From the NCBI RefSeq assembly GCF_000308495.1, contig NZ_BAFU01000034.1, positions 30,787 to 94,786 on the forward strand: 64,000 nucleotides of DNA, given 5' to 3'. The DNA is from Nocardia brevicatena NBRC 12119. GTDB lineage: Bacteria; Actinomycetota; Actinomycetes; Mycobacteriales; Mycobacteriaceae. Numbering within the stretch: position 1 is the stretch's first letter; each line of letters begins with the position of its first letter. Of this stretch, positions 56,544-64,000 are shown piece by piece. The translations under genes were made by a program, and so were the position numbers. Below the pieces are notes generated by a model that was given only the letters and a program-made list of their open reading frames with translations, had not been told where the DNA came from and did not search any database.

Positions 56544-56693
56544 GTGGGCGGCGTATTCATCGGTGCACCGCCGGCGGAACCGGAGCCAGAGACCCCGCTT
56601 CGGATGGTGCTCGACAACATCACTCGGATCGAGCTCGGCGAACAACCCCTTCACGACGGTTCCCATGTGTTCCCGTTGCGATTTCACCGGTAG
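56544..56693 (+). CDS. Possible small ORF or remnant between ybaB-like and hypothetical gene
   Basis: A 49-codon frame from GTG 56544 reads GGVFIGAPPAEPEPETPLR, then MVLDNITRIELGEQPLHDGS and HVFPLRFHR, with coding-like third positions. An overlapping GTG at 56510, coupled to the ybaB stop, is in a different frame, so a longer gene may have suffered a frameshift here. No family recognised. Confidence 0.35.
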   Translation: MGGVFIGAPPAEPEPETPLRMVLDNITRIELGEQPLHDGSHVFPLRFHR

Positions 56694-56738
56694 GGGTAGC
56701 GGGCTCGATCCTGGATTTCGACCGGAGGAGATTGTTCG

Positions 56739-57038
56739 ATGCCGCAGCGATTGCGTACGCCGGAAGAGGTGCAACAGTATCTGGCACGAGTGCTCGCGAC
56801 GGATCGGCGGTTCCAGATCATCGAATGCCGATATGGATGGGTGTGTCGTCCGGTGCTGTCGCCGGAGGAGGTTTCGCTGGGGCGGGGAATGGGCTTGGGT
56901 AACTATGCGGTCAACAGCAACACCGGGGTGGTGACGGCGCATCGTGGTCTGCCACCGGTGCTGATCGGGAAAGAGTACGACGAAGCCATCCGGGATGGCC
57001 GTGAAGTACCGGGGTACCAGGTGTATCCGCCGCTATGA
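56739..57038 (+). CDS. Hypothetical protein of the type VII effector neighbourhood
   Basis: 99 residues with a good ribosome binding site (GGAGGAG about 8 bases before ATG 56739). It is a compact, soluble-looking protein (QQYLARVLATDRRFQIIE, NYAVNSNTGVVTAHRGLPP, DGREVPGYQVYPPL). I do not recognise a family. Small genes in this position next to WXG100 effectors are often chaperones or immunity proteins, but nothing in the sequence proves either. Confidence 0.6.
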   Translation: MPQRLRTPEEVQQYLARVLATDRRFQIIECRYGWVCRPVLSPEEVSLGRGMGLGNYAVNSNTGVVTAHRGLPPVLIGKEYDEAIRDGREVPGYQVYPPL

Positions 57039-57130
57039 GGTCCGTGGTTCCCGTTGCTGGGAAACGTGCGGACAGATCGTAAGTCCGATTTCGCGGTTGT
57101 CGAAGACCAGGTGTCGCCGAGGAGTTCGAA

Positions 57131-58810
57131 TTGAGCGATTCGCTATCTGTTGACCCGGAAAAGCTCCGCGCCTCGGCCACTCGGCAGCGGGATATCGCCG
57201 ACCGTGCGATGCTCCTCACGGCCGAACTGAAAAGCGCGATCGAGCGCGCGGGCATCGCTTGGGGCACCGACGAACCAGGGAAAGCGTTCGAGAAGTACTA
57301 CCTGCCCGGTTCGCGGCAGGCGGTCGAAGCTCTCGACCGGATGGTCACCGCCCTGGACACCATGAGCACCGGTCTCACCGATTCCGCCGCCTCGTTCGAA
57401 GCCGGAGATATCGACATGGGCAGGGTGGTCCGACGCGCTGCTCCCGATGCCACTGATACGGCTCGGCCGGGACCGGCGGTCGGCCCCGGCCGGATATACG
57501 GCCCGGGATCGGAGTGGATGGCTCCGGTCGGGGACCGTGGCCTCGAGCCGGCCGGTTCCGTTGTCGGAGAGCAGCCCGGCCGTCGATCCACACCGGATAT
57601 GGTGCCCCCGGAAGCCGGCCCGACGAGTGGTAATCCGGTTTCCGGGGAATCCGCGTCGACCGGGGCACCACGTTCGGGCGGCTCCCCGCAACCGCCCACT
57701 CCTCGAAGTGACTCCCCGCCCCCGCCGGGCATCGCGAGCGGACCGCAGGACATACCGGGAGCGCGGACCCATCCCGGGCCCCGCTCCGTACTCTCCGGCG
57801 ATACCGATGCGGCGGGACCGCCGAACCGTTCCGCAACGACCGCCGCGGGCTCGCGACCGGATATGTTCACAGCCGCTCGGCCGGGGAGAACACCATGGTC
57901 CGGGGGTACTTCTTCGGGCAGAGGGATATCCGCGCCGGTATCGCCGAACGCGCCTCGTGGTCCGGTGGAGGAGCCACCGCCGCGCCCCTCCGCCCCCCGC
58001 ACGGGGCAGCCGCCCAATACCGGGAAAGCGGCCGGGCCCACCCGGCAGCCTTCCGTCAAACGTGCGGCGAACGCGGCGAAATCCTCTCCGCCCCGCACGG
58101 TGGACGCGTCGCCACGGGTTGTTCGCACCGAGCCGGAGGTGCTGCGTATCGCCGGCGAGATGGCCACCCGACATGGACTCGCTCTGGTGGGGTTCGACAC
58201 CGCCGGAGTGGACGAGCCCACGGTGCGCGAGCTCGCGGCAGCTCTGGACGACGTGCTCACCGGCCATCGCATCCTGGACCTGCGGGTAGTCGAGATCGCC
58301 GAGATGGCCGGCGGTGAGCCGGCATGCACCCGGTGGGAACGGATCCTCGGCGTCGATGGGTCGGCGGCCTGTGCTGTCCGGTTGATTCTGAACCGTGCGA
58401 GGCCGACCGCCCCGCGCCGATCCGACAGCGATGGTCCCGCGTGGGCCCCGGAGACGACTGTCCCCGAATCGCCCGCCGGCCGGATATATACGGTGGTGGT
58501 CCGGGAACTGGGTCGGGCATTGGACGCTCTCGGCGAGCACAACGCCCAACGAAAGGTACAGCGGGCGCTGATCCAGCACTTCCTGGGTGTCGTGGCCCCG
58601 GACTATCGGCACCGCTCGTTGGGGCGGCTGGTATACGACTATCGGCAGTGGCGGGACGCGCTGGCAGGAGCCGGCGGAGCGGGTCGGTTCGATCCGGAGT
58701 CGGTGCTGGTGGAGGCATTCGTCGAGGTGGTCTCGGGCGCGGGTCGGGCGGGAGAGACGGCCGGTGTGCTGCACCGGCTGCTGGTCGACGCGGCGCGCCG
58801 GGCCGGTTGA
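57131..58810 (+). CDS. WXG100-type secretion target with degenerate zincin-like C-terminus
   Basis: 559 residues from a TTG at 57131 with AGGAG 6 bases upstream. Residues 1-95 are a WXG100-like helical hairpin (SVDPEKLRASATRQRDIADR, the turn AWGTDEPGKAFEKYYLPG). A roughly 230-residue Pro/Ser/Gly/Arg-rich linker follows. The last 220 residues resemble the zincin domain attached to such proteins in actinobacteria (strand VVEIAEMAGG, helix YTVVVRELGRALDALGEH, DPESVLVEAFVEVV, AGVLHRLLVDAARRAG). The expected HExxH is R458-E-L-G-R462, so both zinc-ligand histidines are lost and protease activity is unlikely. Probably exported through an ESX system (inference). Confidence 0.75.
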   Translation: MSDSLSVDPEKLRASATRQRDIADRAMLLTAELKSAIERAGIAWGTDEPGKAFEKYYLPGSRQAVEALDRMVTALDTMSTGLTDSAASFEAGDIDMGRVVRRAAPDATDTARPGPAVGPGRIYGPGSEWMAPVGDRGLEPAGSVVGEQPGRRSTPDMVPPEAGPTSGNPVSGESASTGAPRSGGSPQPPTPRSDSPPPPGIASGPQDIPGARTHPGPRSVLSGDTDAAGPPNRSATTAAGSRPDMFTAARPGRTPWSGGTSSGRGISAPVSPNAPRGPVEEPPPRPSAPRTGQPPNTGKAAGPTRQPSVKRAANAAKSSPPRTVDASPRVVRTEPEVLRIAGEMATRHGLALVGFDTAGVDEPTVRELAAALDDVLTGHRILDLRVVEIAEMAGGEPACTRWERILGVDGSAACAVRLILNRARPTAPRRSDSDGPAWAPETTVPESPAGRIYTVVVRELGRALDALGEHNAQRKVQRALIQHFLGVVAPDYRHRSLGRLVYDYRQWRDALAGAGGAGRFDPESVLVEAFVEVVSGAGRAGETAGVLHRLLVDAARRAG

Positions 58811-59092
58811 CGAGACCCGGTTTTCGTACATATCCGCCTGTCGTCATGGAACCATCTTGTGCGTTTGCGGGTTCCGACCCGGATTCGGGCGGTAACGCGG
58901 TCGACTGCCGATCCGACAGGTGCGGCGTTCTGGGCAGGCCGCTGTCCGGCGACCTCGAGACGACGGGCTCTCGGTATGTGTTGTGTGTAGACAGCTGTGC
59001 GGCTCAGGATGCGCGCCGAGAGGTTCATCCGGGCGCGCGGGAGCGGTTCGAACGGTCCGCTCGCCGGGGTGGTTGCCGGCGTCCCTCGGCAG

Positions 59093-60529
59093 TCACCACC
59101 ACTGTTCGGGGTGGTGACGGTCCCAGCGCAGTTCCGATTCCAGTTGCGCGGCCAGGGAAATCAGGCGGGGTTCGCCGGACGCTGGTCCCATCAGTTGGGC
59201 GCCGATGGGCAGGCCGGTAGCGGTGAAACCTGCGGGGACGTTCACGCTCGGCCAGCCGAGGACGTTCCACGGCCACGTGTACGGGCAGGTGGCGGTGATG
59301 AGTTCGTCGGTGGCCCAGGAGCCGAGACCATCGATGTCCTCGACGCGGGGCGCGGGTTTGGCCGTGGTGGGGGCGAGGACGACGTCGAAATCGTCGAAGA
59401 ACGCACCGATCCTCTTGTGCAGCACCGGTTCCAGTCGTCGCGCGAGGGTCAGGGCGGGGCCGCCGAGCAGCCGGCCGAGACGGACGTTCGACAGTGTGCG
59501 GGGATCGACCACGGCGCCGGGGTAGTTGCGGTGGGTGTCCCGGATACCGGCCATCGAGCGGGGCAGAAACGATGCGCCGGGCAGGATTCCGTAGGTCAGG
59601 TCGGTGACCGTCACGATATGGCCCAGTTTCCGCAGGGTGGTGGCGATCCGCCGCACTCCCGCCTCGACTTGGGGATCGAGGGCGGTTCTGATGGCGGTGA
59701 ACGGGATACGCAGTGACAGCGCGATGCGCAGTCGGCCGGGATCGCGGCCCACCGCGTCGGATAGGACGAGCGGTTCGGGGGTGTGCAGATCGCCCGGATG
59801 CGGGCCGGCCGCCGCGTCGAGCAGCAGCGCCGCGTCGGCGACGGTGCGGGCCAGCGGACCGTTCACGGTGAGACCATGGAACGCCTCGGGCAGCGGCCAG
59901 GTGGAGATCCGTCCGCGTTGGGGTTTGATCCCCACGAGGTTCGTCCACGATGCCGGGATCCGCACCGAACCGGCTCCGTCGGATCCGAGTGCCGCGGGAA
60001 CCAGTCCGGCGGTCACGGCGGCGGCCGATCCGCCGGAGGAGCCACCGGGGGTGTGCTCGCGATGCCACGGGTTGCGGGTGTAGCCGAAGGCGGCGCCGCT
60101 GGTGAACGGCAGTTGTCCGTATTCACAGGTGTGGGTTTTGCCGACGATCACCGCGCCCGCCGCGCGCAGTCGGCGCACCGATTCTGCGTCGGCGGTCTTC
60201 GGCTCGAATTCGCCGCCCACCCCGAAGGAGGTGGGCTCGCCGGCGATATCGGTGTCGTCCTTGACCGCGATCGGCACGCCGAGCAGCGGCAACCGCACGC
60301 CGGCCGCGATCCGCCGGTCCGCCTCGGCGGCCTCGGCGAGCGCCTTGTCCCGGCGGAGGAGCTTGAACGCGTTGAGCGCCGTGCGACTCGCTGCGATCCG
60401 GTCGAGTGTTTCGGTCACGGCCTGGACCGAGCTGATCCGGCCGTGTGCGATCGCCGCCGCGTACTCGGCCAATCCGCGTTCTTTCGCGGGTGGGGTATCG
60501 GAATCCACGACATTGTCGGCGACTGGCAT
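59093..60529 (-). CDS. amiA2: Amidase, amidase-signature family
   Basis: 478 residues with the Ser-cisSer-Lys triad placed at Lys90 (PIAVKDDTD), Ser164 (PGGSSGGSAAA) and Ser188 (LGSDGAGSVRIPA). It hydrolyses carboxamides to acids and ammonia; the natural substrate is unclear. ATG at 60529 has GGAG 5 bases upstream. In M. tuberculosis amiA2 (Rv2363) directly follows era, which supports orthology despite the 9-kb insertion here. Confidence 0.9.
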   Translation of the reverse strand: MPVADNVVDSDTPPAKERGLAEYAAAIAHGRISSVQAVTETLDRIAASRTALNAFKLLRRDKALAEAAEADRRIAAGVRLPLLGVPIAVKDDTDIAGEPTSFGVGGEFEPKTADAESVRRLRAAGAVIVGKTHTCEYGQLPFTSGAAFGYTRNPWHREHTPGGSSGGSAAAVTAGLVPAALGSDGAGSVRIPASWTNLVGIKPQRGRISTWPLPEAFHGLTVNGPLARTVADAALLLDAAAGPHPGDLHTPEPLVLSDAVGRDPGRLRIALSLRIPFTAIRTALDPQVEAGVRRIATTLRKLGHIVTVTDLTYGILPGASFLPRSMAGIRDTHRNYPGAVVDPRTLSNVRLGRLLGGPALTLARRLEPVLHKRIGAFFDDFDVVLAPTTAKPAPRVEDIDGLGSWATDELITATCPYTWPWNVLGWPSVNVPAGFTATGLPIGAQLMGPASGEPRLISLAAQLESELRWDRHHPEQWW

Positions 60530-60814
60530 GTGCGCTCCGTCTACTCGGTCCTTCTTCTGCACGGTAACGCCGAATTGGTCAAACGTCCATATCTGCTCGT
60601 CTCCCGTGTACCCGGTTGCCGGCGAAGGCGCCGCGTAGCGGCCCGCGGCGGTGGGAATCGGCGTTCACAGAGGTGGCCCGGCCGCGGAGGCTCGGTGGCG
60701 GGGCCTGGTGCGCAGGTGAGAATACTTGTGGGTGTGCGGTCGGTTCATTGATGAGAACAGCCGGGGGGTGGGGGTGGCTCATAATTTTCGCGACTGCCGA
60801 AGGGGGTCGTGGTT

Positions 60815-63800
60815 GTGGGTTTGGAGCTTCCGCCGGAGTTTCCGGATTGGTTGGTGTCGTTGGCGGTGGGTCATTTCCCGGTGGGGGATGAGGACGGGAT
60901 GCGGGAGCTGGCCGGGGTGTGGGAGGTGGTGCGGGCGGCTCTGTTGGCCTTGGTCGAGCAGCAGGTCGTGGTGGCGGGGTTGGGGGTGGGGGCGGTCGCC
61001 GGGGTCACCGGTGCCGTGGTGGTGGAGGGTTGGTCGGTTCTCGAGCGGGAGTTGCGGGGTCTGGCGGAGTATGCGGGGGGTTTGGCCGAGCAGTTGCGCG
61101 ATGGTGCTGTCGGTCTCGAGTTCGAGAAGTTGTTGGTGATCTATTCCGGGTTGATTTTGTTGGTGCAGTTGGCGTGGGTGGTGATGCTTCCGGGTGGGGC
61201 GATGGTGGCGGTGGCGTCTCGGGTGGCGGCGCAGCAGGCCATGCGGGTCGGGTATTTACAGCTGATTGCGCGGTTGCTGCTGCGGGGGGCGCGGTTCGTG
61301 GAGACGCGACCGGTCTTGGCGGTGGTGACCCAGGGCGGGGTGTTCGGTGCGGTGCAGGGTGGTGGTGCGGATCTGGCGGCGCAGGGGACGCAGATCCGGC
61401 AGGGCCACCGTCGGGGGGTGGATTGGGGGTCGGTGCGGGTGTCGGCGGTCTCGGGTGGGGCCGGTGGTGTGGGTGGTGAGGCGGCGGCGCGGTGGGCGGG
61501 GTCGGTGGTGGGTCGGGTGGGGGAATCGGTGGGGCGGGTGATCGGTCCGAGGGCCCGGCGGGCGGTGGAGGTGTCGCTGCTGGGTGGTGTCGGTGGGGTG
61601 GCCGGTTCGGTGGTCGGGACCGTGGCCTCGGTGGCGATGGTGGGTGGGGACCTGGCCGCCGGTGATTGGACGGAGATGCTGGTCAGTGGTTTCGGTGGGG
61701 GGGTGATCGGGGCGGCGGGGCATGCGATTCGCACGCCGGCCGCGTCGGCGCCGGCCACGCCGGCCGCGTCGGTGGTGGCCGGGTTGCCGTGGCGGCGGAG
61801 TGGCTCGTCGGGGGGGCCGCCGCCGGCACCGGCGGGCCGGTGGACCGGTTCCGAGGTGCCGGGTCCGCACGGTCTGGGGCCTGCCGGGCCCGCGGACCCG
61901 GGACCGGCACGACCCGGACCGGTCGTGCAGCATGGGCGTTACCGGTCGGACATGGTCGAGCCGGGAACCGGGCGAGCGGGGGCCCGGCCGGTGTCGAGCA
62001 TGCCGGCCGGGCCCGGCCGCGGCGGTGGCCCCACCGAGCCCTCGCCGGCCCGGACCCCTTTCCCGTCCGAGCCGGCGCGGACCGATATCAGCCCCCCGCG
62101 GACCGCCGTGTCGCCGTTGTCCGAGGGGGTGACCGTCCCGGCGCGGACCGCCGTGTCGCCGTTGTCCGACCACCCGACCGTCCCGGCGCGGACCGCCGTG
62201 CCGCCGTCGCCCGAGGGGGTGACCGTCCCGGCGCAGCACCTGCCCGAGGCGTCGGTGACCGACCGGCCGGACGAACCGAGCGTGACCCCCGCCCCGGGGG
62301 ACGCCGGCGGGCACGCGGCGTCGGCCGAGGTGCCGCCCGGGACCGGGGAGGGGGTCGAGGGCCGCGACACCGTTCCGTTGGCGGAGTTCTCCCCCCTCGA
62401 GGACATCGCCTACCAACAGGAGGTGGAGGACGCGCTGCGCGGTCCCGACGGTCACCTCCTGGTCGGGGCCGACCCCAGGACCAACCCGTACGGGCGGCTG
62501 ATCAACGACGGCGGCCCCGGCAAACCGGGCCGCGACACCAACTGTGTGGCCACCGCGATCGGTGGGCTGCGCTCGTTCCTCGGGGACCCCGCCGTCGCAC
62601 CACCACGCCGCGCCGACGCAACGGTCGAGGGCCGGCTCGGGGAAACCGACGGCAACACCCGCGCCGAGGCCTGGGCCGGGCAGCGGTTCCGCGACTACCG
62701 AAACCGGGAACCGATACCGCGACAGTTCGACCGCCTGCACGCCGCAATCGCCGCAGCCGGGCCGATGAGCTCGGCGCTGGTGGCCGTGGAATGGTCCGAG
62801 CATCACCCGGATACCGGGCAGACCTACCGCACCGGCCACATGATCACCGTGGTCTACCCACCCGCCGCGGATGGCCCGGTGTGGTGGGACCCGCAATCCG
62901 GGCAGACCTGGGACACACCCCCACCGGAGCTGGTCGCCGCCACCGACACCCTACGATTTGTCACCCTCGGCCCCGACCACGGCGCCCGGCCCGACCCCAC
63001 CCCACTCCCCGACCCGGGCCGCGCGGCCCAACCGCACACCTTCTCCCCCCGGCAGGCGGTGACCCCGCCGACGGGATCACCACCTCCCCCCACCGCCCGC
63101 CACGGCGCGGGGTATCCCACCGGCGTCGCACGGACCCCGCAGCCCGCCCACAGCCGCGGCGGCGACCGCGGGACACCGGTGCGCTACGGCCGAACCCCGT
63201 GGAGCGGCCCCGACGACACCGGTAAGACCCCCGCCCCCACCCCCCACGCATCGGACGCCACCCCACTCACCGGGGTGGAATGGCCCGATCCCACACGCTT
63301 CGAGCCGGATCGGTTCGGCGCCTGGCTCCGGAAGGTGCGTGAACTCCTCGACCTCGATCAGCGGCAGTTCGCGGAACGTCTCGATGTATCTCGGAAAACT
63401 GTCGGCAAATGGGAGCTCGGCCATGACAAGCCCTCCTTGGAGGGTTTGGTGAGGTTGTGTCGGGAGGGTGGGGTTCCGCCGGAAGTGGTGCAGGCGGCGG
63501 TGGAGCACTTCGGGCTCGGTGATCCTCGCTCGGGGGAGTTGTATCGGGTGGATTTGTTGGATCAGCCCTTTGTCGCTCCGAAGGAGGGCGAGTCACGCGG
63601 TGAGTGGTTGCGGGGTATTCGTCATCGTCTCGGCTACAGCCAGCAGCAGTTCGCGAAACTTCTCGGTATATCCCAGAGAACTGTCGGCAGGTGGGAGACG
63701 GGAGATGTCGAGCCCTCCTTGGAGGGTTTGGTGAGGTTGTGTCGGGAGGGTGGGGTTCCGCCGGAGGTGGTGCAGGCGGCGGTGGAGTTTTATGGGCTGC

Positions 63801-64000
63801 GGCACCATCTCTCGGGGGAGTTGTATCGGGTGGAATTGTTGGATCAGCCCTTTGTCGCTCCGAAGGAGGGCGAGTCACGCGGCGAGTGGTTCCGGGGTAT
63901 TCGTCATCGTCGCCGCCTCAGCCAGCAGCAGTTCGGAGACCTTCTCGGTGTATCCCAGAGAACTGTCAGCGAGTGGGAGGTCGGCCATGACAAGCCCTCC
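60815..64000 (+). CDS. Giant modular protein: CpnT-like N-terminus, papain-fold domain, XRE-type HTH array (3' end beyond window)
   Basis: A frame from GTG 60815 (GGGGG 8 bases upstream) stays open for 1062 codons to the last base. Residues 1-310 start LELPPEFPDWLVSLAVGHFP and contain hydrophobic helices (VIYSGLILLVQLAWVVM), like the N-terminal domain of CpnT-type exported toxins. A Pro-rich linker with three 15-residue repeats follows. Residues about 535-720 look like a papain-fold toxin domain, with Cys577 (RDTNCVATAI), His675 (GHMITVVY) and Asp692/Gln694 (WWDPQSGQ). From residue 833 come tandem XRE-type helix-turn-helix units (QRQFAERLDVSRKTVGKWEL and two more) with a 94-residue period. 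Probably a type VII-secreted effector; the HTH array is unexpected. The stop and any immunity gene lie outside. Confidence 0.8.
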   Translation, partial: MGLELPPEFPDWLVSLAVGHFPVGDEDGMRELAGVWEVVRAALLALVEQQVVVAGLGVGAVAGVTGAVVVEGWSVLERELRGLAEYAGGLAEQLRDGAVGLEFEKLLVIYSGLILLVQLAWVVMLPGGAMVAVASRVAAQQAMRVGYLQLIARLLLRGARFVETRPVLAVVTQGGVFGAVQGGGADLAAQGTQIRQGHRRGVDWGSVRVSAVSGGAGGVGGEAAARWAGSVVGRVGESVGRVIGPRARRAVEVSLLGGVGGVAGSVVGTVASVAMVGGDLAAGDWTEMLVSGFGGGVIGAAGHAIRTPAASAPATPAASVVAGLPWRRSGSSGGPPPAPAGRWTGSEVPGPHGLGPAGPADPGPARPGPVVQHGRYRSDMVEPGTGRAGARPVSSMPAGPGRGGGPTEPSPARTPFPSEPARTDISPPRTAVSPLSEGVTVPARTAVSPLSDHPTVPARTAVPPSPEGVTVPAQHLPEASVTDRPDEPSVTPAPGDAGGHAASAEVPPGTGEGVEGRDTVPLAEFSPLEDIAYQQEVEDALRGPDGHLLVGADPRTNPYGRLINDGGPGKPGRDTNCVATAIGGLRSFLGDPAVAPPRRADATVEGRLGETDGNTRAEAWAGQRFRDYRNREPIPRQFDRLHAAIAAAGPMSSALVAVEWSEHHPDTGQTYRTGHMITVVYPPAADGPVWWDPQSGQTWDTPPPELVAATDTLRFVTLGPDHGARPDPTPLPDPGRAAQPHTFSPRQAVTPPTGSPPPPTARHGAGYPTGVARTPQPAHSRGGDRGTPVRYGRTPWSGPDDTGKTPAPTPHASDATPLTGVEWPDPTRFEPDRFGAWLRKVRELLDLDQRQFAERLDVSRKTVGKWELGHDKPSLEGLVRLCREGGVPPEVVQAAVEHFGLGDPRSGELYRVDLLDQPFVAPKEGESRGEWLRGIRHRLGYSQQQFAKLLGISQRTVGRWETGDVEPSLEGLVRLCREGGVPPEVVQAAVEFYGLRHHLSGELYRVELLDQPFVAPKEGESRGEWFRGIRHRRRLSQQQFGDLLGVSQRTVSEWEVGHDKPS
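62099..62233 (+). repeat. Three 45-bp tandem repeats in the linker
   Basis: Three in-frame copies encode RTAVSPLSEGVTVPA, RTAVSPLSDHPTVPA and RTAVPPSPEGVTVPA. They form part of the Pro-rich linker ahead of the papain-fold domain. Confidence 0.85.
63308..64000 (+). repeat. 282-bp tandem repeats encoding HTH units
   Basis: Units at 63308-63589, 63590-63871 and 63872 to the window end. CCCTCCTTGGAGGGTTTGGT recurs at 63431 and 63713 and begins again at 63995, exactly 282 bp apart. The first unit is diverged in its 5' part. From 63431 on, long stretches are nearly identical between units, for example one mismatch in about 75 bases after 63431. More copies may lie downstream. Confidence 0.9.

Noticed and set aside
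58846-59092. Short plus-strand reading with several cysteines after the WXG100 gene
   Set aside because: No ribosome binding site, no zinc-binding spacing, and it continues antisense into amiA2.
61256-62896. 546-codon minus-strand ORF opposite the giant gene
   Set aside because: Low-complexity antisense shadow with no motif.
61666-63225. 519-codon plus-strand ORF inside the giant gene
   Set aside because: Arg/Gly/Pro-rich out-of-frame reading; the frame from 60815 carries the papain-fold and HTH motifs and runs through the whole region.

Overview
The window is high-GC actinobacterial DNA with dense, short-spaced operons and many GTG/TTG starts. Gene order and content point to the Mycobacteriales, most likely Nocardia or a close relative (inference). 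The backbone follows, as I remember it, the Mycobacterium tuberculosis H37Rv order Rv2413c-Rv2363: holA, rpsT, the Rv2405-like gene and lepA, the GH15 trehalase, subI-cysT-cysW-cysA, sirB/cysH/sirA, hemW, hrcA-dnaJ2-rsmE-phoH-ybeY-corC-cda-like-era, and amiA2. The mycobactin cluster found between hemN and hrcA in M. tuberculosis is absent here. Several intervals of this backbone carry extra DNA.

Region by region. 1-7.4 kb: the holA 3' end, a VOC-family relic, an aldo/keto reductase divergent from a MmyB-type regulator, rpsT, an aquaporin, a PemK-like protein and lepA. 7.6-15.6 kb: a long Pro/Thr/Ser-rich protein next to a dynamin-like GTPase whose P-loop lysine is replaced, a GH15 hydrolase, a methyltransferase and two tiny membrane proteins. 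15.9-19.7 kb: a complete sulfate ABC importer. 20-33.5 kb: a variable interval with two Hsp70-like ATPase-domain proteins lacking a substrate-binding domain, a diiron oxygenase beside a ferredoxin/ferredoxin-reductase fusion, RecD2-like helicase, a pRiA4b ORF-3-like protein, a PglW-EspG chimera, a gene remnant and a HAD phosphatase.

33.5-39.4 kb: the assimilatory sulfate reduction operon sirA-cysH-cysD-cysN-sirB on the minus strand. It is preceded by a hairpin around a Shine-Dalgarno sequence and by a 30-codon upstream ORF with a CSACC cluster, which looks like a cysteine-sensing leader peptide. With the importer this gives sulfate uptake, activation, reduction to sulfite and sulfide, and siroheme synthesis. 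39.5-50.2 kb: hemW, a broken SDR gene, then the chaperone/ribosome-maturation cluster hrcA to era.

50.4-64 kb: a second variable region with a broken ATPase-LuxR regulator, an internally deleted IS5-type element with recognisable terminal repeats, a P450, a Tn3 transposase fragment, and type VII secretion-like genes: a YbaB/EspL-like protein and a WXG100 protein with a degenerate zincin-like tail. After amiA2, the window ends inside a very large frame open to the last base. It combines a CpnT-like N-terminus, a papain-fold toxin-like domain and an array of XRE-type helix-turn-helix repeats with a 282-bp period. This is the most unusual object in the window.
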